63,551 nucleotides of DNA from Sphingomonadaceae bacterium (GTDB lineage Bacteria; Pseudomonadota; Alphaproteobacteria; Sphingomonadales; Sphingomonadaceae). The notes under the pieces are model-generated. The model did no database searches. It saw only the letters and a list, made by a program, of their open reading frames with translations, and was not told the DNA's origin. Positions 1 to 8,905 of the stretch are shown here, piece after piece. The DNA lies in assembly GCA_021732525.1 (NCBI GenBank), contig JAKFUU010000035.1, positions 1 to 63,551 on the forward strand, in the 5' to 3' direction. Position 1 is the stretch's first letter. Every line of letters begins with the position of its first letter. Made by a program: the position numbers and the translations under genes.

Positions 1-96
1 TATTATGACCCGACGCTGAGTTTCGGATCGGAAGATCCGACCGATCTTTCCAAAACCCACCGCGTGCTCACCATCCTGCTTGCGAGCGAATATTGA
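1..96 (+). CDS. C-terminal end of an unidentified protein (partial)
   Basis: An open frame enters from the left edge in frame 1 and ends at TGA 94-96, giving 31 residues that finish in LASEY. The next gene's ribosome binding site lies ten bases further on, so this is probably the upstream member of the same operon. Too little is visible to assign a family. Confidence 0.5.
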   Translation, partial: YYDPTLSFGSEDPTDLSKTHRVLTILLASEY

Positions 97-118
97 TGAT
101 GGGCCAGGAGTTTTGCCG

Positions 119-472
119 ATGAGCCGCCACAGCCTTCAGCCCTTGCCGGGGCGCGGTGCGATCTATGAAGTCGCCATCGGCTGGGACCGTCCTTTGGGTA
201 CTTTCTTCGTCATCATCTTTGGCACGCCCGACGACGATGGTTCTGCTTTCGACCGCGACGAACTCACGCCTTTGCTCTGGGAAGGGACAGCGCCAGGCGC
301 GCTTTCGACCCCCGATGCGGCCATCGCGCTCGCTTCATCCTATGCCGTCATACCTGACGGCTTTGCGGCACAGCTTGCGGCCGACCGCTGCGCCGACCGC
401 AGCGCCGCCAATGGCCCTGTGCAAAGCGCCGCGCTTGCAACGCTCTGGCCCAAACCGAAAGACAGACCATGA
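119..472 (+). CDS. Hypothetical protein, 117 aa
   Basis: No family recognised. The start is the ATG at 119, with AGGAG at 106-110; an upstream GTG-type start would lack this site. The protein is small, neutral to acidic and has no signal peptide or membrane segment. Its stop overlaps the next gene's start as ATGA at 469-472, so the two are translationally coupled and probably act together. Similar small genes of unknown function are common in accessory regions of sphingomonad plasmids. Confidence 0.7.
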   Translation: MSRHSLQPLPGRGAIYEVAIGWDRPLGTFFVIIFGTPDDDGSAFDRDELTPLLWEGTAPGALSTPDAAIALASSYAVIPDGFAAQLAADRCADRSAANGPVQSAALATLWPKPKDRP

Positions 473-1131
473 CCGATTATCAGACCGAAACCGCATTCAG
501 CATATTAGTGACCCCTGCAGAAGCCGCGCTAGTCGCCGAAGCCGTCGCGCTCGCCAATGCCCTGATGGCGGCAAAGCCGGGTGATGAACCACCGCCGCTG
601 AGTCCCGCATTTGCAGCCCTGTTCCCACCATGGCCGCAAGGCGAGGGCGATGCGCACTCGGGCTTTCGCCAGCTGTTCAGCGACGGTGAGTATCCTGATT
701 TCGGATGCGATATCGAGGTGGGCGAGGCCGGGGAGGGGCATAAAGCCAGTTTTGCCGGATCGCAGATCGACACGAGTGCAGTTGCCGAACTGATCCGGCG
801 CTGTTGCGCGTCAGCCTTGCCGGTGCGCTTCGGGTGGGCGGCGACCTGCTCCAAATATCGCGACGATGGCTTTGGCGGCGGGACGATCGAGATTACCCAG
901 CTGGATATCCGCGATATCATCGATCCCAATCTCGACGACCCGCTGCTGGTGCTCACCACCAGCGGCGGGGATGGCGAGACGCTCTACTGGAATGAGGAGA
1001 CAGGCTTTGGTCCGCTGGAGGCGGCGACGGTCTATACGGACAACGAAGCTGAACGGGTGACGGTGATTGCGGACGATGCGCCCGAATGGGAAGCGCTTCC
1101 GCGCCGTGTGCCGCCGGTGCATCTCGGGTGA
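469..1131 (+). CDS. Hypothetical protein, 220 aa
   Basis: No family recognised. It is an acidic soluble protein without signal peptide or membrane segment, with a Pro-rich stretch near residues 42-60 and a Gly-rich stretch near 135-140. The start overlaps the preceding stop by four bases (ATGA). It ends 50 bp before the convergent umuC gene. High third-position GC and the overlap support real coding. Confidence 0.7.
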   Translation: MTDYQTETAFSILVTPAEAALVAEAVALANALMAAKPGDEPPPLSPAFAALFPPWPQGEGDAHSGFRQLFSDGEYPDFGCDIEVGEAGEGHKASFAGSQIDTSAVAELIRRCCASALPVRFGWAATCSKYRDDGFGGGTIEITQLDIRDIIDPNLDDPLLVLTTSGGDGETLYWNEETGFGPLEAATVYTDNEAERVTVIADDAPEWEALPRRVPPVHLG

Positions 1132-1181
1132 GACGGGTTTCGGTTTTGCGAGCGTACGGCGTCATCACCGCGGCTGGGCAC

Positions 1182-2459
1182 TCAGCCCGCGCGCACGCGC
1201 GGCACCTCGTCGATCCGCGTCGTCCAGGCCGGCGACTTGCGTTCCGAACGCAACCGCCAGTTGCGCTCGAAGCCCTGTACGCCCGGCACCGCCGTGAATT
1301 TGCCGAAGCGCCCGTTGATATCATCGAGCGCGCCAAGCAAGCGGTCCCTTTTGGCATGCGCCTGGTCGTCCTCAAACAGGGTGCGCGGTCGCTTGTCGGC
1401 ACTGAGCAGATCATCGAGCATCACGCCTGCCTTGCTATAGGCAAAGCCGTCGCGCCAGCTCCGCTCGACACCGCGCCGGGCGGCTGCAATGAGCTCGAAA
1501 CTGTCGGCGGTCATTGGATGGAGCGCCATTGTCCTGCTGGCGGCATATTGCGGGGCACCGGTCTTGTGCCGGTTGGTGTGGAAGAAGACCGTCAGCCGTG
1601 CTGCGACCAGCCCATGCTGGCGCAATTTCTCGCCTGCGCGCATCGCATATTGCGCGACCGCGCCCATCAGCGTTTCCATGTCAGTGACAGGTTTGCCGAA
1701 CGAGCGCGTCACCGCCATGCCTTTGCGCTGTGGTGCGACCAGTTCGACCGCCGAGGCGCGCACGCCGTTCAACTCGGCAACCAGCCGTTCGAGCACAACG
1801 GTGCCAAGGCCGCGTGCGGCTTTCATCTGCATGTCGGCAAGCTGGCCTGCGGTCCGGATCCCCAGTTCGTCAAGTCGCGCGGCAGTGGCCGAACCCACAC
1901 CCCAGACATCGCCAACCGCAAAGCGGTCCATCACCCACCGCCGGACACGGTCGTCGCGCATGTCGGCAACGCCGTCGAACAGCGGGTTCTTCTTGGCGGC
2001 TGCATTGCCGAGCTTGGCGAGCGTCTTGGTCGCGCCGATGCCGACGCAGGAGGGGATTGTCGTCCATTGTTCGACCCGCGCGCGGATCTCCTGACAATGG
2101 GCGACAAGGTCGCGATCCTCAAAGCCTTCAAGATCGAGAAAATTCTCGTCGATAGAATAGATTTCGACGTCGCGCACCAGCGGTTCGATGGCCGCCAATA
2201 TCCGCCGCTGCATATCGGCGTAGAGCGCATAGTTGGACGAACGCACCGCGATGCCGTGCTTTTGGACCTTGTCGCGAATGAGATGAAGCGGGTCGCCCAT
2301 CTTGATGCCCAGCGCCTTGGCTTCGGCCGAGCGCGCAATCGCGCAGCCGTCATTGTTCGAAAGCACGATGGCAGGCACACCGCGCAGCGACGAATCAAAG
2401 GCGCGTTCGCACGAGACATAGAAATTGTTCGCGTCCTGCAGCGCGATCGGCGCGCTCAC
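1182..2459 (-). CDS. umuC: Y-family translesion DNA polymerase V subunit UmuC
   Basis: Error-prone Y-family polymerase that copies past DNA lesions as part of polymerase V with UmuD'. The N-terminal nucleotide-binding motif with [10 protein letters not shown] is at residues 9-18, and the catalytic acidic pair is in [10 protein letters not shown] (D104, E105). Helix-hairpin-helix and little-finger regions follow, and the C-terminus resembles the DUF4113 tail of UmuC proteins. The start is taken as GTG 2459, overlapping the umuD stop (GTGA), which gives 425 aa, the usual UmuC length; the longer frame upstream lies inside umuD. Plasmid-borne umuDC is widespread and raises mutation after SOS induction. 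Confidence 0.93.
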   Translation of the reverse strand: MSAPIALQDANNFYVSCERAFDSSLRGVPAIVLSNNDGCAIARSAEAKALGIKMGDPLHLIRDKVQKHGIAVRSSNYALYADMQRRILAAIEPLVRDVEIYSIDENFLDLEGFEDRDLVAHCQEIRARVEQWTTIPSCVGIGATKTLAKLGNAAAKKNPLFDGVADMRDDRVRRWVMDRFAVGDVWGVGSATAARLDELGIRTAGQLADMQMKAARGLGTVVLERLVAELNGVRASAVELVAPQRKGMAVTRSFGKPVTDMETLMGAVAQYAMRAGEKLRQHGLVAARLTVFFHTNRHKTGAPQYAASRTMALHPMTADSFELIAAARRGVERSWRDGFAYSKAGVMLDDLLSADKRPRTLFEDDQAHAKRDRLLGALDDINGRFGKFTAVPGVQGFERNWRLRSERKSPAWTTRIDEVPRVRAG

Positions 2460-2881
2460 AGGAAGCGCCGGGCAAGCGCTGTCACCACGCCCCATATCTC
2501 GACATGCTCGTCGACGATGATGTGCGGATAACCCTCGGCTTCGGGGACCAGCCACAGGCGGCCATCAAGACGCGCCAGCCGTTTGAGTGTGCGGTCGCCA
2601 TGGACGAGTGCGACCACGATGCGTCCTGCGCGCGGCGTCTCGGCACGGCTCACCACGATGAGGTCTCCGTCATGGATGCCAGCGCCCGTCATCGAATGAC
2701 CATCGACGCGCATCAGATAGGAGGCCGCAGGCTTTTCGATCAGCCAGGCCCCGATATCGATCGGCTCTTCCATGTCGTCTTGCGCAGGCGAAGGGAAGCC
2801 TGCGGGCGTCCGGCACAGCAGGATCGGCACGTCGCGCGGGATCATCTCCCATTCCATTTCGCGCACTGTTGCCGCCATCAT
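2456..2881 (-). CDS. umuD: UmuD-type S24 peptidase, polymerase V accessory subunit
   Basis: Self-cleaving LexA-fold protease whose processed form joins UmuC. The predicted cleavage bond is Ala27-Gly28 in TPAGFPSP. The catalytic Ser63 lies in GHSMTGAGI and Lys100 in DRTLKRL, matching the Ser-Lys dyad of S24 peptidases. The length of 141 aa is typical. The start ATG 2881 (or 2878) follows GAGG by ten bases. A LexA box sits just upstream, so the operon should be SOS-induced. Confidence 0.92.
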   Translation of the reverse strand: MMAATVREMEWEMIPRDVPILLCRTPAGFPSPAQDDMEEPIDIGAWLIEKPAASYLMRVDGHSMTGAGIHDGDLIVVSRAETPRAGRIVVALVHGDRTLKRLARLDGRLWLVPEAEGYPHIIVDEHVEIWGVVTALARRFL

Positions 2882-2894
2882 CGAATCATACCTC

Positions 2895-2909
2895 GTTCAC
2901 TATTCGTTC
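2895..2909. promoter_or_regulatory. LexA operator (alphaproteobacterial SOS box) for umuDC
   Basis: The sequence GTTCACTATTCGTTC is an exact match to the GTTC-N7-GTTC LexA box known from Alphaproteobacteria. It ends 14 bp upstream of the umuD start, where it would overlap the promoter. The remaining bases up to 3193 show no other gene or clear signal. Confidence 0.85.
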
Positions 2910-3193
2910 TCGTGGTAGGCGCTGCGACGGGCATCGGGCAAGGCGGTTTCAATCCAGACGAGGGAGCGGGCGTGCTGGGCGACCCTGAAACCGGGCAGGA
3001 AACCCGCATTTCGGCGGGTCATGCTCGCGCCGCCCGCCTACAAAAAGGCCCGCCGGTCAGACGCGCCTCAGGGGCGAGGAAGATGCGCTTGTTCGCAAAT
3101 GCCCCCGGGTCGCCGACTCGGCATAACCGAATTTGCTTGGGTTTCCCGCAGTATCTGCCCGCGCCAGGTCGCGGGACCAATTGGAGACGAACG

Positions 3194-3466
3194 ATGAACC
3201 TTGAACGCGAAACCTATATCGTCCTGTCGATCGCGCATATTACGCCGTCAACCGCTGCAGCGCTTGCGGGACTGCCGATCCTTTGCGACGCGACCGACCA
3301 TCGCTACCACATCCCTTTGGGGCCTGCACTCGAGCGGCGCGATGGTCTCCCGTGCGACCTTGCTGTGTTGTTGACGACGATCGCGGCGGCGGCACCCGAG
3401 GCTTATGGCGTGATGCTCGATTGTGACGGGCCGGTCGTGACCGGCCTTGCAACCTTTGACTGGTAG
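3194..3466 (+). CDS. DUF5983-like small protein, 90 aa
   Basis: The N-terminal IVLSIAHITPSTA, the central YHIPLGP and the C-terminal tail ending TGLATFDW resemble the pattern of DUF5983 proteins carried by plasmids and phages, whose function is unknown. That assignment is from memory of the family pattern. The ATG at 3194 follows GGAGA at 3183-3187; the longer frame upstream lacks a ribosome site and runs through the umuD promoter. It is soluble, with no signal peptide. Confidence 0.6.
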   Translation: MNLERETYIVLSIAHITPSTAAALAGLPILCDATDHRYHIPLGPALERRDGLPCDLAVLLTTIAAAAPEAYGVMLDCDGPVVTGLATFDW

Positions 3467-3717
3467 GCACGGCTTCGCTGCCGCATAATTGGCGGGGCGG
3501 TTCTTTGGGTGATGTACTGGCTTCGGCGCTGAGCGCGCCGGGGCCATTTTTTTGCCTGCTGCTTGCGTCCGCCGGCGCGGTTATAGGACCGAAGCAATTG
3601 CCTACAAGACTGTGTCGGTACAACCATGCTCGCATTGATCATCGAACCGTCCGCATATTTACTTGTTGGTTGCGATTGCCCGGTTAATATTGCTCCAATA
3701 GTGCAAGAAAGGCGGCC

Positions 3718-4218
3718 ATGTTGGGACCGGACAATGCCATTTGGGATGATGGGGAATGGGTTAGCTGGGACGAGATAAACCAGCAGATTCAATATAAGGA
3801 ATGGGGCGCCAAATATCCCAATGCCGATCGATCACTGATTCCGATCTTCGAAGACCTTTTGTCGACTGCAGAACATTACCACAATGTCACAGGGAGCCAC
3901 CTTCAGGTCTATGGCGATATCGGCGAGCTTTTCTGTGCGATTACCCATGGCATGAAATTGAACCGCAACTACGCGGCCGGTGCGGATGGCCGGTTAGGCA
4001 ACGACCATGTCGAGGTCAAAACCATCACCCCGTTCAAGAACAGCGATATGGTTGAGGTCAAAGCCAGTGGCAATTTCAGCAAATTGTTCGTCGTCAAGAT
4101 TACCGCCAAGTTCGAGATTGCCGGGCGGTTGATCGACCGTAAATATCTGCCGCCAGCCAAATGCGGTAAGATTCAGGTCAGGTGGCGCGATCTGCCAAAT
4201 TTGGGACCGCAGACCTAA
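3718..4218 (+). CDS. Hypothetical protein with PD-(D/E)XK nuclease-like motif, 166 aa
   Basis: The core has E70 in GDIGELF, D90 in AGADGR and the pair E99/K101 in HVEVKT. This spacing is that of a PD-(D/E)XK phosphodiesterase fold, with E70 on the first helix. It could be a small nuclease, or a catalytically inactive relative. No specificity domain and no methylase neighbour are visible. It is followed by about 830 bp without a clear gene. The fold call is inference from the motif. Confidence 0.55.
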   Translation: MLGPDNAIWDDGEWVSWDEINQQIQYKEWGAKYPNADRSLIPIFEDLLSTAEHYHNVTGSHLQVYGDIGELFCAITHGMKLNRNYAAGADGRLGNDHVEVKTITPFKNSDMVEVKASGNFSKLFVVKITAKFEIAGRLIDRKYLPPAKCGKIQVRWRDLPNLGPQT

Positions 4219-5049
4219 GCTTTCGCAATTCATCGGGCAACGGTGCCTTCGCCTTTCCCGCTGGCGCGACCTTGGGCTGGACAAAGGTGCGCGGGCTGGT
4301 GTCGCCCACCGGCGACGCTGCGCTGCGCCAGAGGGCGGCGTTATCTGTCACCGCGCGGGCACTCTCCCGCCGGTCCGGGATGCTGGGCTGGCGGGTGCGG
4401 GCCAGTCGACCTGCGCCCGACTGGCCTTGCATCCTTGGCCCTTGGCATCTCGTTCCGGTCCGGCGGCGAGGGTGCCGTTTTTGGTCGGGCCTTTGCGCGG
4501 GCGACCGGGCGGCGCTTGCGCTTGCGCTGCACCCGCGCGTCGGCACCGCTGGTGCGGTGTGCCCGTTCGGCTTCCGCGCTGCGGCGGTTCTGCCCTGCGT
4601 GCCGGCCTGTCGGCCGTCACGCGCAGATGGGGGTGATACTGGTTTTGAGAGCAGGAACAGATGTTATCTCTTGATATACGCTATGGAGACTGTGTTCCTT
4701 CGCATTGGGAGGACCCGGCGCGCGCACCGGCGCGCTTGGGCAACCTTTCCTACGCGCCAGGCCGGGATGTGGGCGAACGATGCGACCGGCCGGCCTGGCG
4801 CGCTGAGCCCGGCGCTGCCGGTCTCAGCCCTGCGGGTAACGGCAAGGCCTATGGGCATTGGCGATGCAGGTGGCGTTGGTGTTTGCTGGATATTGTGTGT
4901 TCGCCCCGCATTGTCCCTTCGGGCCCAAGAGAGGCGAGGGGGGAAAGAGCGGGATTGAGCCTTTTATGGCCAAGTGGCCAATGATCTTGCCGATAAGGTA
5001 GTTTCGTGCTACATGATAGCAACACAAAGTGATGTTTTGGAGATGCAAA
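4219..5049. other. Gene-poor GC-rich interval
   Basis: Several overlapping open frames exist on both strands, but they are low in complexity, rich in Arg/Pro/Ala and lack ribosome sites, so none is called. The right end (about 4975-5049) turns AT-richer and holds the promoter zone of the RES/Xre pair, with TGCTA-N5-TAGCA at 5007-5021 as a weak operator candidate. Confidence 0.4.
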
Positions 5050-5421
5050 ATGGTTGCGACACTGCTCGATCCGGTTATTGATGCGCTCAGCGCCGATGCG
5101 GGCGCGGGCATCGAGCCCAAAAGGCTCGGTGACATGTTGCACATGACTCAGGCCGAAGTCGCCGATTTGGCTGGCGTCCATCGGACCACGCTGGCGCGCA
5201 ATCCCGGTTCGCCCGAAGTCCAGGCCAAATTGGGGCCGATTGCCACCATATTGTCGCGCGCAAGCGACATGGGCGGCGGCCTTGCCAAAGCGGTGATCTG
5301 GTTTCGCCATCAGCCCATTGCCGCCTTTGGCTACAAGCGCGCGGTCGATATCGTCCAGGGTGGCGAGGCTGCCCAAGTGTTGCGCTGGCTCGATGCGCTC
5401 GAAGACGGCGCCTACGCCTGA
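5050..5421 (+). CDS. Xre/MbcA/ParS-type antitoxin of a RES toxin
   Basis: 123-aa antitoxin with an N-terminal helix-turn-helix-like segment (MTQAEVADLAGVHRTTL, about residues 33-50) and a C-terminal toxin-binding segment ending WLDALEDGAYA. It would neutralise the RES protein encoded 5 bp downstream and bind its own promoter. The start is ATG 5050, preceded by GGAG at 5039-5042; an ATG 21 bp upstream has no ribosome site. A paralogue lies just after the toxin. Confidence 0.82.
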   Translation: MVATLLDPVIDALSADAGAGIEPKRLGDMLHMTQAEVADLAGVHRTTLARNPGSPEVQAKLGPIATILSRASDMGGGLAKAVIWFRHQPIAAFGYKRAVDIVQGGEAAQVLRWLDALEDGAYA

Positions 5422-5426
5422 CCGAC

Positions 5427-5918
5427 ATGGATGCGGCAAGCCTGTTTACGGCGAGGACATATCGCGTCGTTCCGCCGCGCTGGGCGCACACACCGCTTTC
5501 GGGTGAGGGCGCGCGGCTCCATGGCGGGCGATTCAACCCGCCAGGCACTCGTGCTTTTTACTCCGCGCTCGACCCGCACACGGCCTATGCCGAATATACC
5601 CAGGCGCTCTACGACCGGCCCGGCTTGCTGTGCTCGTTCGACATCGAAAGCGCGACGGTGCTCGACCTGACCACGCCCGACGGGCTTGCAGCTGCTGGCC
5701 TGACGCCTGCAGATCTGCGCCAACGCTGGTTCGGGTGCAACGACGCGCCAAGCCAATTGACCGCCGCGCGCTTGCAGGCGGTGGGGATCGATGGCCTGAT
5801 CTATGCTTCACGGCAGCACGAATCCGGTCGCAATCTGGTGCTCTGGCGTTGGAACGGGCCACCCATAGTCAATCTCGTCGACCGGTTGGGCGAGGCGGTA
5901 GAATCGCCGCTTCGCTAG
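5427..5918 (+). CDS. RES-domain toxin
   Basis: RES toxins such as MbcT and ParT attack NAD+ or modify metabolic enzymes. The conserved Arg is R35 in GGRFNPPG, the Glu is E56 in YAEYTQ, and a Ser lies in the ASRQHESG region ahead of RNLVLWRW. These are the R-E-S residues that name the family. At 163 aa it is a typical single-domain length. It starts 5 bp after its antitoxin and is probably translationally coupled to it. Confidence 0.88.
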   Translation: MDAASLFTARTYRVVPPRWAHTPLSGEGARLHGGRFNPPGTRAFYSALDPHTAYAEYTQALYDRPGLLCSFDIESATVLDLTTPDGLAAAGLTPADLRQRWFGCNDAPSQLTAARLQAVGIDGLIYASRQHESGRNLVLWRWNGPPIVNLVDRLGEAVESPLR

Positions 5919-5953
5919 ATCCATATTAGGGGTCAGAAAGGAAGGACTTACCA

Positions 5954-6313
5954 ATGAGTGATTCGATCTTTTCCGATGCCTTGGTTGAGGGCGATGTTAT
6001 TCCGCAAGCTGTTGCCGAACTGCTTCATATCACGCTGTCCGAATTGGCCGCCACTTTGGGGCTATCGCGCCAAGCCATGGCGAACTCGGATCATGTGCGC
6101 TCGGCCCCGGTGCAGGCGCGATTGCGCGAACTCGAGGATATCCTCAACCAGATCCTGCCGTGGGCAGGATCGCCGCTTGCGGCCTACGCCTGGTACCGGT
6201 CGCAGAGTCTGCCATCGTTCGGCGGTGCACCTACAGAGCAGCTCGTGCGCGACGGCCGCGCTGACGATGTGCGGCACTACCTCGAACGGCTCGCTGAGGG
6301 CGGCTTTGCCTGA
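5954..6313 (+). CDS. Second, orphan Xre/ParS-type antitoxin
   Basis: 119-aa paralogue of the 5050 antitoxin. Both share a WF/WYR-x-Q motif in the last third and the ending LE-x-L-x-E/D-GG/A-F/Y-A. It begins 35 bp after the RES toxin stop with AAGGAAGG ahead of the ATG, and no toxin gene of its own follows directly. It may be a spare or decoy antitoxin, or half of a pair that lost its toxin. Confidence 0.72.
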   Translation: MSDSIFSDALVEGDVIPQAVAELLHITLSELAATLGLSRQAMANSDHVRSAPVQARLRELEDILNQILPWAGSPLAAYAWYRSQSLPSFGGAPTEQLVRDGRADDVRHYLERLAEGGFA

Positions 6314-6379
6314 CGCTCCGCAAGGTCGAAGGATTTCAGGTCTGTGTGCCTAATCGCCGACGCGCCGCACTCCAAAACC

Positions 6380-6415
6380 TTGACAATCGCACCATATGAT
6401 GCGTATATACACATC
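6380..6415 (+). promoter_or_regulatory. Promoter with embedded operator palindrome for RES/Xre unit 2
   Basis: TTGACA at 6380-6385 and TATATA at 6404-6409, 18 bp apart, form a sigma-70-like promoter. The 18-bp sequence GATGCGTATATACACATC at 6398-6415 is a palindrome with one mismatched pair and is centred on the -10 box. This suggests that the antitoxin encoded downstream represses its own operon. Confidence 0.7.
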
Positions 6416-6430
6416 AGGAGAAGCGTTCTT

Positions 6431-6868
6431 ATGGCAAGTGCTGCACTCAGGCCCAAATATCCGACCGCTCCAGCGGGGCTCCAGACCTTTGCAGGCGACG
6501 GCGATCGCAAGCGGCTGACGGCCGCTGCGGTAAAAGCGGTGCTGCGGCTCGTCCAGGCCTGGGGCGGCGACAACGCCGAAGGTGCGGCGCTGCTCGGCGT
6601 ATCGACAAGCACTTGGGACCGGATGAAGGCCGGGGCCTGGAACGGCACGCTTAGCCAGGACCAGCTCACCCGCGCCTCGGTGCTGATCGGCGTGTTCAAG
6701 GGTCTGCACCTGCTCTTTGCCGATTCCATGGCCGACCGCTGGCCACAATTGCCCAATCGCGGGCCGATCTTTGCCTCGAAATCGCCGGTTGAGGCGATGA
6801 TCGAAGGCGGCATCCCGCGCATGCTCGAAACCCGGCTCTATATCGACGCATTGCGTGGCGGGGTCTGA
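6431..6868 (+). CDS. Xre/MbcA/ParS antitoxin of RES unit 2
   Basis: 145 aa, with an N-terminal Xre-like segment (residues about 30-75, LLGVSTSTWDRMK in the recognition-helix position) and a C-terminal toxin-binding domain with FKGLHLLF and the ending PRMLETRLYIDALRGGV. The start is ATG 6431, 10 bp after AGGAG (6416-6420). The longer frame would run through the promoter and palindrome. It overlaps the RES toxin by 14 bp. Confidence 0.87.
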   Translation: MASAALRPKYPTAPAGLQTFAGDGDRKRLTAAAVKAVLRLVQAWGGDNAEGAALLGVSTSTWDRMKAGAWNGTLSQDQLTRASVLIGVFKGLHLLFADSMADRWPQLPNRGPIFASKSPVEAMIEGGIPRMLETRLYIDALRGGV

Positions 6869-7556
6869 CGCGCCGCCAGCACACCCGCTGGTTCGCGAAG
6901 CCTTTCCGCGCACGATCCGGCTGGTCGCAAGCGCCCGGTTGCGCGCAGCGGTGCTGGCACCTCTGGCCGATGACGACGACGAACGCGCCCTCCTTGCCGA
7001 AATCGAGGGCGCGACCAGCGGCAGGCTGATCGCCGAAGAACGCGGGATAGGCGGGCTCGGGCCCGATGAACTGGTCCACGGTGTCCCGCATGCGCGCTTC
7101 ATCAATGCAAGCTTTGCCTATGCCAAGCCGCGCGCGCCGATGCGCTTCAACCCGGCCAACCGCGGTGCCTGGTATGCAGCCCTTGCGCTCGAGACGTGCA
7201 TTGCCGAGGTCGGGCATCATCTGACTTTGGCGCTGGCGGACACAGGCGATTTTAACGCCGTGGTCGACTATGGCGAGATGCTCGCAAGCATGTCGGGGCT
7301 GTTCATCGACCTGCGCGCGGCTGTTGGTCACGCTGCGCTCGATCCCGATCCCGCCACCGGCTATGCAGCGGGCAATGCACTTGCGGCTGAAGCGCGCGCG
7401 CAGGGACATAACGGGATCATCTACCCTTCGGTGCGGCACCCTGGCGGGACTTGCATTGCAGCGCTCTGGCCCAATGTCGTCCAGTCGGTGGTCCAGGGCG
7501 ATATGGTTCGGCTCACATGGGCGGGCAGCCCGGACTATCGGTGGGAAGCGCTTTAG
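6855..7556 (+). CDS. RES-domain toxin, unit 2
   Basis: 233-aa RES protein starting at GTG 6855 inside the antitoxin's end, so the two are translationally coupled. The motif Arg is in MRFNPANRGAWYAA, the Glu follows in LETCIAEVGHH, and the Ser is in YPSVRHPGG. It belongs to the longer RES class rather than the 160-aa form at 5427, so the two units are not simple duplicates. It probably depletes NAD+ when free of antitoxin. Confidence 0.88.
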   Translation: MAGSDAPPAHPLVREAFPRTIRLVASARLRAAVLAPLADDDDERALLAEIEGATSGRLIAEERGIGGLGPDELVHGVPHARFINASFAYAKPRAPMRFNPANRGAWYAALALETCIAEVGHHLTLALADTGDFNAVVDYGEMLASMSGLFIDLRAAVGHAALDPDPATGYAAGNALAAEARAQGHNGIIYPSVRHPGGTCIAALWPNVVQSVVQGDMVRLTWAGSPDYRWEAL

Positions 7557-7642
7557 CGCGCTGCCCCAGCTTCCGGCGTCAGAGGGGAGGAGGATCGAAC
7601 GGGGTAGCGGGCAGGGTGCTCGCTTGGCCCGAAAGGATCCTC

Positions 7643-8095
7643 ATGGCTGAATTCGTCTCCGCGCGCATCCGCATTGGCGGCACGCTCCCTCACACATGCT
7701 ATGAAGAGCTTGCCGGCCACATAGCAGCCTACGACTTGCGTACCGAATGGGATGGGCCGCCCTTTGATAGCCAATTCCCGCACAGCGACGGGCCGCTTGA
7801 TCTGCATGCTTATGATGTCTCGAACGGGACCTTCGATGATCTCGAAGAATTTTGCATCGACCATGGCCTCGCCTTCTGGCGCTGGTCGGGCGGCAGCGCT
7901 GGAGCCTTCGACCCCGAGATCGTCGTATACACAGGAAGCGGCGAGCCTGAGGATTTCACTGCCGCTGAAGACGAATATGCCGTATTCGATGCGGAGGCGA
8001 TTTTCCAGCTTGGCAGTTACGAAGCGATCATGGCGGCAATCGGCCGCAGCCGCTTCGATCCGCCGCCGTTCCGGCTTGCAGGCACGCCGTCATGA
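7643..8095 (+). CDS. Hypothetical protein, 150 aa
   Basis: No family recognised. It is strongly acidic and rich in aromatic residues (FWRWSGGSAG near residue 79). The start ATG 7643 follows GAAAGGA; the longer frame starts inside the preceding RES gene. It overlaps the next start as ATGA at 8092-8095, so it forms a coupled unit with the 94-aa protein. Confidence 0.7.
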   Translation: MAEFVSARIRIGGTLPHTCYEELAGHIAAYDLRTEWDGPPFDSQFPHSDGPLDLHAYDVSNGTFDDLEEFCIDHGLAFWRWSGGSAGAFDPEIVVYTGSGEPEDFTAAEDEYAVFDAEAIFQLGSYEAIMAAIGRSRFDPPPFRLAGTPS

Positions 8096-8376
8096 GCTTC
8101 GCCGTCGCCTTTTACGAGATCGGTCTGGCCTATGGCGGGCCTGAGGAAGGTGGCTGGTGGTATGAGACCGGCGAGATCGTCCGGCTGATCAGCCTGACCC
8201 GAACCGAGGGTGCAGCGCTCGCCATTGCAGCGCGGGCCAATCGCCTGCTCGACCGGATACAGCGCCACCGTCGCCCGGTCCACTCGGCGGCCTATGACGG
8301 CGGCCGCTACCGCGCTTTGATCTTCGCCGGGCTTCCGCCAGCCAACTTTCCGGTCGAACGCCCGACCTACAGCTGA
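8092..8376 (+). CDS. Hypothetical protein, 94 aa
   Basis: Small soluble protein with the conspicuous motif YGGPEEGGWWYETG at residues 14-27, a pattern seen in small plasmid proteins of unknown role. It is coupled to the 150-aa gene upstream by a 4-bp overlap. No function can be given. Confidence 0.7.
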   Translation: MSFAVAFYEIGLAYGGPEEGGWWYETGEIVRLISLTRTEGAALAIAARANRLLDRIQRHRRPVHSAAYDGGRYRALIFAGLPPANFPVERPTYS

Positions 8377-8445
8377 ACCGCCGCACTGTTCTGCTTGAGC
8401 GTTCCGCCATGCAGACGCGAGCATTGCCCTCAAGGAGCCCCGCTT

Positions 8446-8796
8446 ATGGACTTCGAACCCGACCGTTTCGCTTTCTCTTATGCGCGCGCCTTCTGCTTTG
8501 CGTCGAGCGGCAATGCCTATGATGCGACCCAGACCGACGCGGCGATCAGCCGCGGCGCCATCCTGCTCATTGCTTCGGAACGCATCGTCGGTCTGGCCGA
8601 CACCTGGCCCATTGCCGTGACCCAGACGCATGGCGCGCTCCATCAGGTCGCGCGCGGGCGCTTTGCCGGTCTTGCTGAAGCGGCGAGCGAATTTGACCTC
8701 ACCGAAAGGGACTTTCTCGACGCGGCCCGGTTGGCGCGCGATCTGGGCTACGCCCTCGATCCCACGCTTGAAGCCCTCTTTCGGAGCCTCCTGTGA
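8446..8796 (+). CDS. Hypothetical protein, 116 aa
   Basis: All-helical looking soluble protein of unknown family. The start ATG 8446 follows AAGGAG at 8431-8436. It sits in the run of small same-strand genes between the RES units and DUF736. No motif gives a function. Confidence 0.65.
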   Translation: MDFEPDRFAFSYARAFCFASSGNAYDATQTDAAISRGAILLIASERIVGLADTWPIAVTQTHGALHQVARGRFAGLAEAASEFDLTERDFLDAARLARDLGYALDPTLEALFRSLL

Positions 8797-8905
8797 CGGG
8801 TCTGCGCGCGGGCGCGCAGCGATCGGCCTGCAGCCGAGAGGGAAGGGGGGTGGAGGAAAGTGGTCAGGCAAGGGTTTGACCAGACAATCCATCAGGAGAA
8901 AATCG

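Noticed and set aside
1086-2531. Long + strand frame (481 codons) opposite umuC
   Set aside because: It is the antisense shadow of a confidently identified UmuC gene and has no recognisable domain.
4182-4984. Overlapping + strand frames of 258, 143 and 107 codons
   Set aside because: Arg/Pro/Ala-rich, mutually overlapping in different frames, and without ribosome sites or family features.
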